Positions 7,917 through 15,832 of a stretch of 15,832 nucleotides of DNA are shown here, one piece after another. Position 1 is the first letter of the stretch, and each line of letters opens with the position of its first letter. Under the pieces are notes generated by a model. The model was given only the letters and a program-made list of their open reading frames with translations, was not told where the DNA came from and made no database searches. The position numbers and the translations under genes are program-made. This stretch comes from an uncultured Desulfobacterium sp. (GTDB lineage: Bacteria; Desulfobacterota; Desulfobacteria; Desulfobacterales; Desulfobacteraceae): contig CAKZLA010000051.1 in assembly GCA_937124525.1 (NCBI GenBank), positions 1 to 15,832 on the forward strand, written 5' to 3'.

Positions 7917-8662
7917 CCTATGTCCATTTCCAGTTCTTTCATCACACTATAATCTGTGATATCGCACTGGAGCGGGGTGATGGAGATGAAACCGGCATTG
8001 ACAGCAGCATCATCGGTGGTCTCAACTTCACTTGACGGGGGCATATTCCCATACCAAAAATAGGAGCGTCCCCGGGGATCATCCCTTTTATCAAACCGGG
8101 TGGAGATATTTTCCATGGACTGACAGGTGGTCTTAACTCCTTTTACTTCACTGATCTTTCCCGCCGGGGCGTTGATGTTCACAAAGGTCCCCCTGGGTAA
8201 GGCATTGTAATTGATCTTTTTTGCAATGGTTTCCGTATAGCTGGCCATACCCTGAAAATCCATTATCCTGCCAATCTTAATGGAAACCGCCAGGGCTGGC
8301 AATCCGTTCAAGGTGGCTTCCCTTGCAGCCCCTGCCGTGCCAGAGTAATGGATATTCACCCCGGTGTTGGACCCGGCATTGATGCCGGATATCACCAGAT
8401 CCGGCGGGGTTTCATAGATGTCAAACAGGGAGAGTTTCACGCAATCGGCAGGTTTTCCGCTCACGGCATAAATGCGGCTGTCCCCATCTTGGGAGATCTT
8501 TTTCATGCGCAGAGGCTCATTAATGGTAATGCCATGTCCCACGGCACTTCGCTCACCTTCCGGGGCCACCATGATCACCTCATGGTTTTCTCGAAACTGC
8601 TTATAAAGCGCCTGGATACCAGGGGCCTTATAGCCATCATCATTTGTCAGTAATATTCTCAT
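7907..8662 (-). CDS. surE: 5'/3'-nucleotidase SurE
   Basis: SurE is a metal-dependent phosphatase that removes phosphate from nucleoside monophosphates and is linked to stationary-phase survival (family knowledge). The 251-residue length is normal. The metal-binding signature is complete: D8 and D9 in MRILLTNDDGY, S39 in GERSAVGHG, and N95 in ISGINAGSN, followed by HYSGTAGAAREA. It is predicted to be cytoplasmic, with no signal peptide or membrane segment. AAAGG lies about 8 bases upstream of the ATG. The gene stands alone on the minus strand, diverging from topB. Its stop codon runs into a glycyl radical enzyme remnant, so the extreme C-terminus after ITDYSVMKEL may have been altered by that junction. 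Confidence 0.96.
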   Translation of the reverse strand: MRILLTNDDGYKAPGIQALYKQFRENHEVIMVAPEGERSAVGHGITINEPLRMKKISQDGDSRIYAVSGKPADCVKLSLFDIYETPPDLVISGINAGSNTGVNIHYSGTAGAAREATLNGLPALAVSIKIGRIMDFQGMASYTETIAKKINYNALPRGTFVNINAPAGKISEVKGVKTTCQSMENISTRFDKRDDPRGRSYFWYGNMPPSSEVETTDDAAVNAGFISITPLQCDITDYSVMKELEMDIGQM

Positions 8663-8718
8663 TGCCCATGCCTTTATGATATTTTATCATCGAATATCAG
8701 GTAACTTCATAAAAAAAC

Positions 8719-8747
8719 ATGGTATGTCACGGCCCCTGATTTGTCAA
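8719..8747 (-). promoter_or_regulatory. Candidate surE promoter
   Basis: On the minus strand TTGACA (8747-8742), a 17-base spacer and TACCAT (8724-8719) give a plausible housekeeping promoter with a leader of about 50 nucleotides. Between it and the start codon lies ATGATA-TTT-TATCAT (8676-8690), a small inverted repeat that could bind a regulator or form a weak hairpin. Function is inferred from sequence match only. Confidence 0.4.
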
Positions 8748-8846
8748 AAAAAATGAAAAAGCTCCACACCCCCAAAGCAGGCAAAATTTTAAACCAGCCC
8801 AGAAATTTTCCATAAGAATGCCGACAGCAGAGCCCCCGGCGGGGGA

Positions 8847-8937
8847 GGGGTCAGACTTAGCTTATGGGCATTATTTCTGAAAATTTATGGCTTGTATATG
8901 TCGGGATGATTAACGCCCATAAGCCAAGCCTGAGCCC
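8847..8937. repeat. 91-bp element with 26-bp inverted arms
   Basis: The arms are 8847-8872 and 8912-8937, matching at 21 of 26 positions, with a perfect core GCTTATGGGC / GCCCATAAGC. Four of the five mismatches are transitions. In a minus-strand transcript three of these become G-U pairs inside the stem, and the fourth is the G-U three pairs from the loop, leaving one true mismatch. The loop is 39 bases. It may be a repetitive extragenic or MITE-like element, or an RNA hairpin. A GC-rich stretch, CCCCC-GGC-GGGGG, lies just to its left (8833-8845). No gene is visible in the 8663-9045 gap. Confidence 0.6.
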
Positions 8938-9045
8938 TCACAAATTTTGAACCAAAATTAGAATGACTGAGTATGTTTTAGGAGTCGTCAGACACCCCCT
9001 CCCATTAAAATTAAGTGGCAATATGCACAAAATTCCATTAAAACA

Positions 9046-11670
9046 ATGGGTATGACCGAGCTGATTTTAACTGAAAAACATTCTGTGGCCGCAGACTTTG
9101 CCAAGGCCCTTGGCGTAAAAACAAAGAGAGACGGTTTCTTTGAAGGGGAACACTACGTCATCACCTGGGCCGTGGGCCATCTGGTGGAACTCTATGCCCC
9201 GGATGACTATGATCCCGGTTTAAAGAAATGGCGCATGGAGACCCTGCCCCTCATTCCAGACACTTTTAAATACAAGCCCATGGGGAAAACCCTTAAACAG
9301 TTCAAGACCATCAAAACCCTGGTGAAACAATCCCGATTTTCCCGCATTATCATTGCCACGGATGCCGGGCGGGAAGGAGAGGTGATCGCCCGCACCATCC
9401 TTCTTCAATCCGGGGTGGTGGACAAAGAGCGCATGGTACGGTTCTGGACCAGCCAGGCCCTGGTGCCCAATGTTGTGCGGGCCACCATGGAGCAGCTCAA
9501 ACCCCTCACCGATTATGATCGCTTATGGCGGGCCGGATACTACAGGCAGGTGGCAGACTGGCTGGTGGGCATGAACCTGACCCGGGCCCTCACCGTGCGA
9601 CTGGGGGATCTTTTTTCCGTGGGCCGAGTTCAAACGGCAGTGCTGTCCCTTCTGTCAGAACGGAAAAAAGAAAGAGATGCCTTTGTACCTGAACTTTTCT
9701 GGCTCCTAAAAGTTCGCTTTAAAAGCAACAAGGGAGAGTGGACCGGCCACTGGTTCAAGAACAAACAAACCCGAATCACAAAAAAAGAGACAGCAAAAGC
9801 CCTTTTCCAACACCTCCAGCAGGAGACCATCCCCGGCACTGTATTGTCCCTGACAAAGGAGAAGAAAAAAGAACCGCCCCCCCTGCTCTTTTCCCTTACA
9901 GATCTTCAGCAGGAAGCCAATGCCCGCATGGGATTTCCAGCCAAGAAAACCCTGGGCATTGCCCAGTCCCTTTATCAAGATAAAAAATGTCTCTCCTATC
10001 CCCGCACCGACTCCAAAGTCCTTGGCACCACCAGCCTTAACCTGGTCCAGGATATCCTTGCAAAATGTCAAACTGCCTACCCGGATATCTTTGCCGGGAT
10101 GGACCCGAAACTGGTAAGCCTTTCCAACAAACGGGTGTTTAACGATGCAAAGCTCACCGATCACCATGCCCTGATCCCCTTTAAGCCCATCCCATCCAGC
10201 GCAAGCTCCGATGAAAAAAAATTGTTTGACCTGGTGACCCGGCGCTTTGCCGCCGCATTCCATCCCCATTGTCATTTTGAGAACACCCATCTCATCACAC
10301 AATTTGGCAACGAAACCTTCCAGACCCGGGGTAAAGTCATTCTGGAGCCTGGCTGGCGGCGGGTGTATCACATGGCATCCCGGAATAAGGACGAAGCAGA
10401 ACCCATCCCGGCCCTGTCCAAAGGGGACACCGGCGTGCCCCAGAAGGTGTTGTGCGAAGAAAAAAAGACCACCCCGCCCCCGGACTACTCCGACGCACTG
10501 CTGTTAAAGGATATGACCAACCCTGGAAGATACGTGGCAGAGGAAAATATCAAAAAACTCTACCGGGGGGAGATCGGCATTGGCACCCAGTCCACCCGGG
10601 CCCAGATCATTGAGACCTTGATCCAGCGAAACTACATTGAACGCGCAGGCAAACGCCTGGTGGCCACGGACAAGGGCATTTACCTCATCGACCAGTTGAA
10701 AAAATGCGCTGTCTCATCGGTGCTCACCTCACCGGAGGAGACGGCCCGGTGGGAGATGAAGCTCAACGCCATTGCCATGGGAGAGGCCTCGGACGGACAA
10801 TTTCTTGGGGACATTAAAGCCTTTGTGACCCAGGCCGTGGCCGAAATGCAGACCAAAGTGTTTGACATCAAAAAATTTTCCCGGGCCCTGTCCCAGGCCA
10901 ATGCAGTGGAAGTAGGGAAATGCCCGGCCTGCGGCAACATCGTCCGGGAACACCCCAAACTGTATGCCTGTGAAGGCACAGGGTGTGAGTTTGTGATCTG
11001 GAAACGCATGGCTGGCAAACAGATTTCACCCAAAATGGCAGCCAATCTTTTAAAATTCCGTAAATCAGGTCCCTTTAAGGGCTTTATCTCCAAAAAGAAA
11101 AAACGGTTTTCAGCGGGGCTTATTATCAATAAGGTGGAGGGAAAATGGAAGGTGAGCTTTGATTTTAACTCATCCACAAATCATGCTGCCGGAGCACCGC
11201 AGTTATCTGATAATTTTGCCATGAATATGGATATGAATGAAGTGTCCCCCCCGCCAGATTACTTTACTGATGGCCCAGAATATCCATGCCCACCCACATC
11301 TGCCCCGCCCCCTCCCCATGAACAATCCCCTTCCGACTCCCTGGACCAAAAAGTCTGCTGCCCCATGTGCAAAGGAAATATTATTGAAGGGAAAACCGCC
11401 TTTGGGTGCAGCAACTGGCGACCGGAACACGGCAATTGCCGATTTGTAATCTGGAAAAAATTTTTTGGCAAGCGACTCACCGAAAAAAATATCCAAACTC
11501 TTTTACAGGGCAAGAAAACCCGGGCCTATGTGTTTAAGCCCTCGGAGGGCGAAAAATTCAAAGCAGCGCTTAAAATGGTGGCAACCCAGGACAACGCCTT
11601 TGCCATCCAGATACTTCCTGCTGATATAAAAAATGCTGGGGCCAAAAAACAAATTCCCTGCCTCAGATGA
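9046..11670 (+). CDS. topB: DNA topoisomerase III, type IA, with two C-terminal zinc ribbons
   Basis: This enzyme passes single strands through a transient 5'-phosphotyrosine break and helps resolve replication and recombination intermediates. The 874 residues show a Toprim domain (LILTEKH with E10; ATDAGREGE at 104-112), the SVGRVQT motif (191-197) and the catalytic tyrosine Y318 in LSYPRTDS. Two zinc ribbons follow: C626, C629, C642, C647, and C772, C775, C788, C798, each followed by a similar basic segment (FVIWK...GK). A proline-rich linker (about 710-768) separates them. E. coli TopB is about 650 residues; the extra length here is this tail. No strong ribosome binding site precedes ATG 9046, and ATG 9052 is an alternative start. 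It is a monocistronic-looking gene divergent from surE. Chromosomal versus mobile-element origin cannot be decided from this window. Confidence 0.94.
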   Translation: MGMTELILTEKHSVAADFAKALGVKTKRDGFFEGEHYVITWAVGHLVELYAPDDYDPGLKKWRMETLPLIPDTFKYKPMGKTLKQFKTIKTLVKQSRFSRIIIATDAGREGEVIARTILLQSGVVDKERMVRFWTSQALVPNVVRATMEQLKPLTDYDRLWRAGYYRQVADWLVGMNLTRALTVRLGDLFSVGRVQTAVLSLLSERKKERDAFVPELFWLLKVRFKSNKGEWTGHWFKNKQTRITKKETAKALFQHLQQETIPGTVLSLTKEKKKEPPPLLFSLTDLQQEANARMGFPAKKTLGIAQSLYQDKKCLSYPRTDSKVLGTTSLNLVQDILAKCQTAYPDIFAGMDPKLVSLSNKRVFNDAKLTDHHALIPFKPIPSSASSDEKKLFDLVTRRFAAAFHPHCHFENTHLITQFGNETFQTRGKVILEPGWRRVYHMASRNKDEAEPIPALSKGDTGVPQKVLCEEKKTTPPPDYSDALLLKDMTNPGRYVAEENIKKLYRGEIGIGTQSTRAQIIETLIQRNYIERAGKRLVATDKGIYLIDQLKKCAVSSVLTSPEETARWEMKLNAIAMGEASDGQFLGDIKAFVTQAVAEMQTKVFDIKKFSRALSQANAVEVGKCPACGNIVREHPKLYACEGTGCEFVIWKRMAGKQISPKMAANLLKFRKSGPFKGFISKKKKRFSAGLIINKVEGKWKVSFDFNSSTNHAAGAPQLSDNFAMNMDMNEVSPPPDYFTDGPEYPCPPTSAPPPPHEQSPSDSLDQKVCCPMCKGNIIEGKTAFGCSNWRPEHGNCRFVIWKKFFGKRLTEKNIQTLLQGKKTRAYVFKPSEGEKFKAALKMVATQDNAFAIQILPADIKNAGAKKQIPCLR

Positions 11671-11768
11671 GGTCTTCTGACCCATTTTCCTTAAATTATT
11701 GTTTGATTTTATGCCCCCACCGGGATATTGTTTTTTGAATTCACGTTATCTCCTGGGGAGGATACCGT

Positions 11769-12617
11769 TTGCTCATGAACACGTCGTTACAACAAATTTT
11801 GTTCCTATTAAATAGAAACCGTGGCATGGATTTTTTCGGTTACCGCACAGCCATGATACAGCGCCGCATTGATCAACGCCTGCCCCTCACCAATTGCAAA
11901 GATATCGACGACTATTTCTCCTATTTAAAAGAGGCCCCCCATGAGCTGGACATTCTCATCAATTCATTGACCATCAATGTCAGCGAATTCTTCAGAAACC
12001 CTCTAACCTTTGAGTACCTTGACGCACAGATCCTGCCAGCCCTGTTTGAACAGAAAAAAAAATATCAAACCCCCTCTTTACGAATCTGGTCTTCCGGTTG
12101 TGCCATGGGAGAGGAACCCTATTCCATTGCCATGCTCCTCAATGACTATTCTATTTTTGAAAAACACACCTCCGATATCAATATGGATGTAAGCATATTT
12201 GCCACAGACATTGACAGAAACATCATAAAAAAAGCAAAAAAGGCCGTATATTCATTTGAAAGCATAAAAAATGTTAAATATGGTCTGCTGGAAACAAATT
12301 TCCTGATCAAGGGGAAAGATTTTCATCTATTGCCCTTTATAAAAAAACAGATATCCTTTTCAGTTTATGATATCCTTAATCAGAACAGTTACGCGCCCCC
12401 GGAAAGTATTTTCGGCAATTTTGACATGGTGTTCTGCCGGAATATGCTCATCTATTTTAATACTCAATATCAAGAAACTATTTTTGACAAACTATATCGA
12501 TCATTGAGTTTAAACGGGTATCTGATATTGGGAGAAGCAGAGGTACCACCGATAAAATACCAGAATCATTTCAGAAAGGTGAATGAATGTTGCAACATCT
12601 ATCAAAAACATCAATAA
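11769..12617 (+). CDS. cheR: CheR-type protein-glutamate methyltransferase
   Basis: CheR enzymes use S-adenosylmethionine to methylate glutamates on chemoreceptors, or on related sensory proteins. The 282 residues include the alpha-helical N-terminal domain ending with NSLTINVSEFFRNP (65-78). The SAM-binding motif follows, SSGCAMGEEPYS (108-119), then FATDID (144-149) and the conserved DMVFCRNMLIYF (219-230). A TTG start at 11769 is chosen because GGAGG lies 7 bases upstream; the ATG two codons later would be 13 bases away. No CheB, CheA or CheW gene is adjacent. The 3' end overlaps the following kinase gene by 31 bases, so the two are probably translated together and act in one pathway. The substrate may be the chemoreceptor at 5197-7518 or another protein; nothing here decides. 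Confidence 0.93.
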   Translation: MLMNTSLQQILFLLNRNRGMDFFGYRTAMIQRRIDQRLPLTNCKDIDDYFSYLKEAPHELDILINSLTINVSEFFRNPLTFEYLDAQILPALFEQKKKYQTPSLRIWSSGCAMGEEPYSIAMLLNDYSIFEKHTSDINMDVSIFATDIDRNIIKKAKKAVYSFESIKNVKYGLLETNFLIKGKDFHLLPFIKKQISFSVYDILNQNSYAPPESIFGNFDMVFCRNMLIYFNTQYQETIFDKLYRSLSLNGYLILGEAEVPPIKYQNHFRKVNECCNIYQKHQ

Positions 12618-15600
12618 AACTGTTTACATTTAAAAGTATAAAAAACAGACTGGCCTTCTGGTTTTTCATTCTGGGACTTGCCCCTCTATTACTCGGCATT
12701 ATTACCAGCTACAGACTACAGGTTCTCTCCATAGAAAAGCAGACCTTTGCCAAACTTGTGGCCATCCGAGATCTGAAGGTAGAGCGCCTTGAGAGCTGGC
12801 TGGATGAGAGAATTACGGATATAAAAACAATCGCCACGGATAATGAATTAATTGCCCTTGAGCAGATAATGTTGAATAAAGAAAAAAGTCAGAGTGACCT
12901 TACGATCTATAAAGATATCCGCAAAATACTGAATCGTTACAAAAATAACTATAATGCCTATGAAGAAATATTCGTCATCAACCCCCGCACAGGTATTGTG
13001 GAAGTTTCCACAAATCAGAACGCCCAGGGAATCGACAGATCCCATAATTCATACTTCATCCAGCCCATGGAAACCAAAGAACTATTTATCAAGGATATCT
13101 ATTCTTCTAAATTTTCTTCAAAAATGGTAATGACCTTTTCCATACCCATATTCTGCGTAACCCATAATGGACAGCACATTATCGCCATACTTGTGGTACG
13201 CATGGGCCTTGAACACTCCCTTTACCCCCTGCTCCAGGAGAGAATTGGGCTTGGCAACACCGGGGAAACCCTCATCGTAAATAAAAACGTTAAAGCCTTA
13301 AACCCACTGCGCTGGCATGAGAATGCTCCGCTCAATCTCCAGATTAAGGCCCAGCCTGCCATAAATGCAGCCCGGGGGGAAACCGGTATTATAAAAAAGA
13401 TGGATTATCGTGGTGAAAATGTTCTGGCAGCCTACACTCACATTCCAAAAACAAACTGGGGATTTATCTGCAAGCAGGACGTCCATGAGCTCAGTAGCCC
13501 CATACGTCAATTGCTGTTCTATAACATGGCAATTTGCCTCTTTTCTGCCATGGTTATTTTGATGGTTGTGATGTGGATCAGCAGGGCCATTTCAAAACCC
13601 ATTGTTGATATGGGTATTGCTGCCCAAAAAATCAACCATGGCGATTATTCAGTAAGAAATAAGATTCATTCCCAGGATGAGCTGGGTTCCCTGGCCCAGT
13701 TTATCAACGAAATGACGGAGAGCATTGCGTCCAGAATTACCGTGCAAAAAAGCGTCTTAACTATCTCTGAAACCATGACAGGCCTGTCATCCATGGAAAC
13801 ATTTGCATCTGAACTGATAAACGTATTAATGGAAACCACCCAATCCAACATGGGCGTATTTTACACATTGAATGAAGAACAAACCCAGTTTGAACACTTG
13901 AGTTCCATGGGATCCAATGGAAACCTCTTAAAATCCTTTGATGCAAAAAAACCAGCAGGGGCGTTGGATTTTTCCATCTCAAATGGACAGATAAGCCATA
14001 TCAAGGATATCCCCGGGGATACCATGTTCAAATTCAACACGGTGGCAGGAGATGCCATTCCAAGAGAAATATTGACCATTCCCATACTCATGGAACAAAA
14101 AGTTACTGCCATTATATCCCTTGTAAATCTGAATCCATACACAAAAGAAAGCCTTGAGGTGTTGAATCAATCCTGGGATTTGATGAATGTCTCCCATGCC
14201 CATCTATCCGCAAGCATCAAAACAAAAACACTGGCAATGGATTTGAGCCAATCCAATAAAACCCTGGCAGCCCAGGCGGTGGAACTCCAGGAGCAGTCAG
14301 AAGAACTCCACCAAACCGCCGAGGAATTACAGGAACAGAACCTGGAGCTTGGGGCACAGAGGATTCAAGTTGAGGAGGCCAACCGCCTGAAAAGTGAATT
14401 TCTATCCAACATGAGCCACGAACTTCGTACCCCCTTAAACTCGGTGATGGCCCTTTCCCGGGTACTTGCCATGCAGGCCAGGGAGAAACTTTCCCATGAA
14501 GAGATCAATTATCTTGAAATCATTGAGCGAAACGGTAAAAACCTTCTGGCCCTGATCAACGATATCCTTGATCTTTCCAAAATTGAGGCAGGCCGAATGG
14601 AGGTAATCCCCAAACCATTCCAGATAAGTTCAACCATTGACACCATCATGGAACGTCTGACCCCCCTGGCCCGGGAAAAAGGCATTAAGCTTCACATGAC
14701 AATACCGAATACCCTTCCCCAGGTTACAAGCGATGAAAACCGGGTGCACCAGATCCTCCAGAACCTTATCAGCAATGCCGTAAAATTCACCCAACAGGGC
14801 AAGGTATCCATCTCCATGGAGCAAGAGGGTCAAACAATCCACGTCATGGTGTCCGACACCGGCATCGGAATATCTAAAAAAAATCTGCCCCATATATTTG
14901 AAGAATTCAGACAGGTGGACGGCACCTCCTCACGCTCCTATGAGGGTACCGGGCTTGGGCTGGCCATTGCCTCTAAAGCCGCCAGAATGCTGAGGGGGAA
15001 TATAGATGTGAGAAGTACCCTGGGCCAAGGCTCCACCTTTACGTTGACCCTGCCCCTGGTTTACCAGGAATCCACCCCGGGCCCCCTGCCTGAACCCCTG
15101 ACAGTACAGCCCCTGGCAGAGATTCAGCCAACACGCAAAACCATTCTGGTGATAGATGATGAACCAGACTCCCTTACCATGGTTTCCAATTATCTTTCCG
15201 GGGAGGGATACAATATCATTACTGCCACATCGGGACAAGAGGCCCTCCGCCTTGCCCAAAGCCATCGTCCCTTTGCCATAACCCTGGATATCATCATGCC
15301 GGAAATGGATGGATTTGAAGTGCTCCAGCATCTCAAACAAAACACCGAGACCAGAGACATCCCTGTTATCGTGGTGTCCATGTCCGATGACAGGGCCACC
15401 TGTATGGCCCTGGGGGCGGTGGGATATATCAGTAAGCCCGTGAACAGGGACCTGCTCATTGCAGAGATAAACAGCCTGTGTGGGCCATGGGCACTCACCA
15501 CTACTGAAACCCTCGGAACCACCTTAAAGACCGTTGAAAATCGTGACAGAATTCTCCTGGTGGAGGACAATGAAGCCGCCATTGTTCAGGTAAAAATGTT

Positions 15601-15748
15601 TCTTAAAGGCCAAGGGTATATTGTGGATGTTGCCCGGGGTGGGCAAGAGGCTCTGGATTATATGTTGCAGACCATTCCCGGTGGGATTATCCCTGGTTTG
15701 ATGGTGGCTGGAAATGACTTCTCTACGGCGACTTGGGCAAAACCATAA
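12587..15748 (+). CDS. Hybrid sensor histidine kinase (dCache-HAMP-GAF-HisKA-HATPase-REC) with broken second receiver
   Basis: This is a membrane sensor kinase of 1053 residues. In order: membrane segment (about 24-44); periplasmic dCache-like sensor (to about 305); second membrane segment (about 309-333); HAMP (to about 385); GAF (about 394-545); and a coiled coil rich in EELQEQ. HisKA follows with H611 in MSHELRTPLN, then the ATPase domain with N730, DTGIG from D757 and GTGLGLAI. Receiver 1 is complete (D857, D858, phospho-acceptor D901, K950). A second receiver begins at about 988 with LLVEDNEAA (D994) but fails where the phospho-acceptor should be: the text reads IIPGLMVAGNDFS, with glycine at 1037 in place of aspartate, then a stop 16 residues later. 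AAAGG precedes the ATG, which overlaps cheR. The final 84 bases of the window hold no recognised plus-strand gene. The ligand is unknown. Confidence 0.93.
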   Translation: MLQHLSKTSIKLFTFKSIKNRLAFWFFILGLAPLLLGIITSYRLQVLSIEKQTFAKLVAIRDLKVERLESWLDERITDIKTIATDNELIALEQIMLNKEKSQSDLTIYKDIRKILNRYKNNYNAYEEIFVINPRTGIVEVSTNQNAQGIDRSHNSYFIQPMETKELFIKDIYSSKFSSKMVMTFSIPIFCVTHNGQHIIAILVVRMGLEHSLYPLLQERIGLGNTGETLIVNKNVKALNPLRWHENAPLNLQIKAQPAINAARGETGIIKKMDYRGENVLAAYTHIPKTNWGFICKQDVHELSSPIRQLLFYNMAICLFSAMVILMVVMWISRAISKPIVDMGIAAQKINHGDYSVRNKIHSQDELGSLAQFINEMTESIASRITVQKSVLTISETMTGLSSMETFASELINVLMETTQSNMGVFYTLNEEQTQFEHLSSMGSNGNLLKSFDAKKPAGALDFSISNGQISHIKDIPGDTMFKFNTVAGDAIPREILTIPILMEQKVTAIISLVNLNPYTKESLEVLNQSWDLMNVSHAHLSASIKTKTLAMDLSQSNKTLAAQAVELQEQSEELHQTAEELQEQNLELGAQRIQVEEANRLKSEFLSNMSHELRTPLNSVMALSRVLAMQAREKLSHEEINYLEIIERNGKNLLALINDILDLSKIEAGRMEVIPKPFQISSTIDTIMERLTPLAREKGIKLHMTIPNTLPQVTSDENRVHQILQNLISNAVKFTQQGKVSISMEQEGQTIHVMVSDTGIGISKKNLPHIFEEFRQVDGTSSRSYEGTGLGLAIASKAARMLRGNIDVRSTLGQGSTFTLTLPLVYQESTPGPLPEPLTVQPLAEIQPTRKTILVIDDEPDSLTMVSNYLSGEGYNIITATSGQEALRLAQSHRPFAITLDIIMPEMDGFEVLQHLKQNTETRDIPVIVVSMSDDRATCMALGAVGYISKPVNRDLLIAEINSLCGPWALTTTETLGTTLKTVENRDRILLVEDNEAAIVQVKMFLKGQGYIVDVARGGQEALDYMLQTIPGGIIPGLMVAGNDFSTATWAKP

Positions 15749-15832
15749 TTTTTTATCTGTGCCCTAGATACAACGGATCTGGCTTCTACAATAAATCGGT
15801 CAATTGCTTTCGTTAGCAGCATATCATCAGGG

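Noticed and set aside
8980..9005. A second copy of the GGGGAGGGGTCAGAC sequence near topB
   Set aside because: The similarity to 8843-8856 is short, imperfect and in GC-rich simple sequence, so I cannot claim a repeat pair.
9706..10371. 221-residue open frame on the minus strand inside topB
   Set aside because: It lies wholly antisense to a well-conserved topoisomerase, has no recognisable motif, and its openness follows from the codon bias of topB.

Overview
The window reads as chromosomal DNA of an anaerobic deltaproteobacterium (Desulfobacterota), most like a sulfate reducer of the Desulfobacter/Desulfobacula/Desulfobacterium group. This is inference. It rests on a periplasmic two-subunit selenocysteine formate dehydrogenase without a membrane subunit, linked fdhE, a large methyl-accepting chemotaxis protein, and CheR and hybrid-kinase signalling genes. 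There is no rRNA, tRNA or CRISPR array.

Left part, minus strand (1-4721): a formate oxidation operon read right to left. It runs fdhA (Tat-exported catalytic subunit with an in-frame UGA selenocysteine codon, 1012 residues in all), then fdhB (218-residue subunit with ligands for three [4Fe-4S] clusters), then fdhE (zinc-binding maturation factor, cut by the window edge). A candidate -10 box and an adjoining 17-bp inverted repeat lie in the leader. A 475-bp gap separates fdhA from the next gene.

Middle, minus strand (5197-8662): a 773-residue chemoreceptor whose sensor region is an internal tandem duplication. Upstream of it lies a 132-bp inverted-repeat element carrying a perfect 30-bp palindrome. 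Next comes a wrecked C-terminal piece of a glycyl radical enzyme (pyruvate formate-lyase family), frameshifted inside its RVAGY radical motif, then surE, a survival-protein nucleotidase. The 383-bp divergent gap between surE and topB holds a candidate surE promoter and a 91-bp sequence with 26-bp inverted arms.

Right part, plus strand (9046-15748): topB, a type IA topoisomerase III with two C-terminal zinc ribbons, followed by a coupled pair: a CheR-type methyltransferase and a dCache-HAMP-GAF hybrid histidine kinase. The kinase ends inside a degenerate second receiver domain, which suggests recent truncation or a rearrangement junction near 15700.

How they work together: the fdh operon supplies periplasmic formate oxidation, probably passing electrons to c-type cytochromes. 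The chemoreceptor and the CheR/kinase pair are sensory genes with no visible direct link to it. I see no convincing new multigene system. The best leads are the repeat elements, the duplicated sensor and the two broken reading frames.
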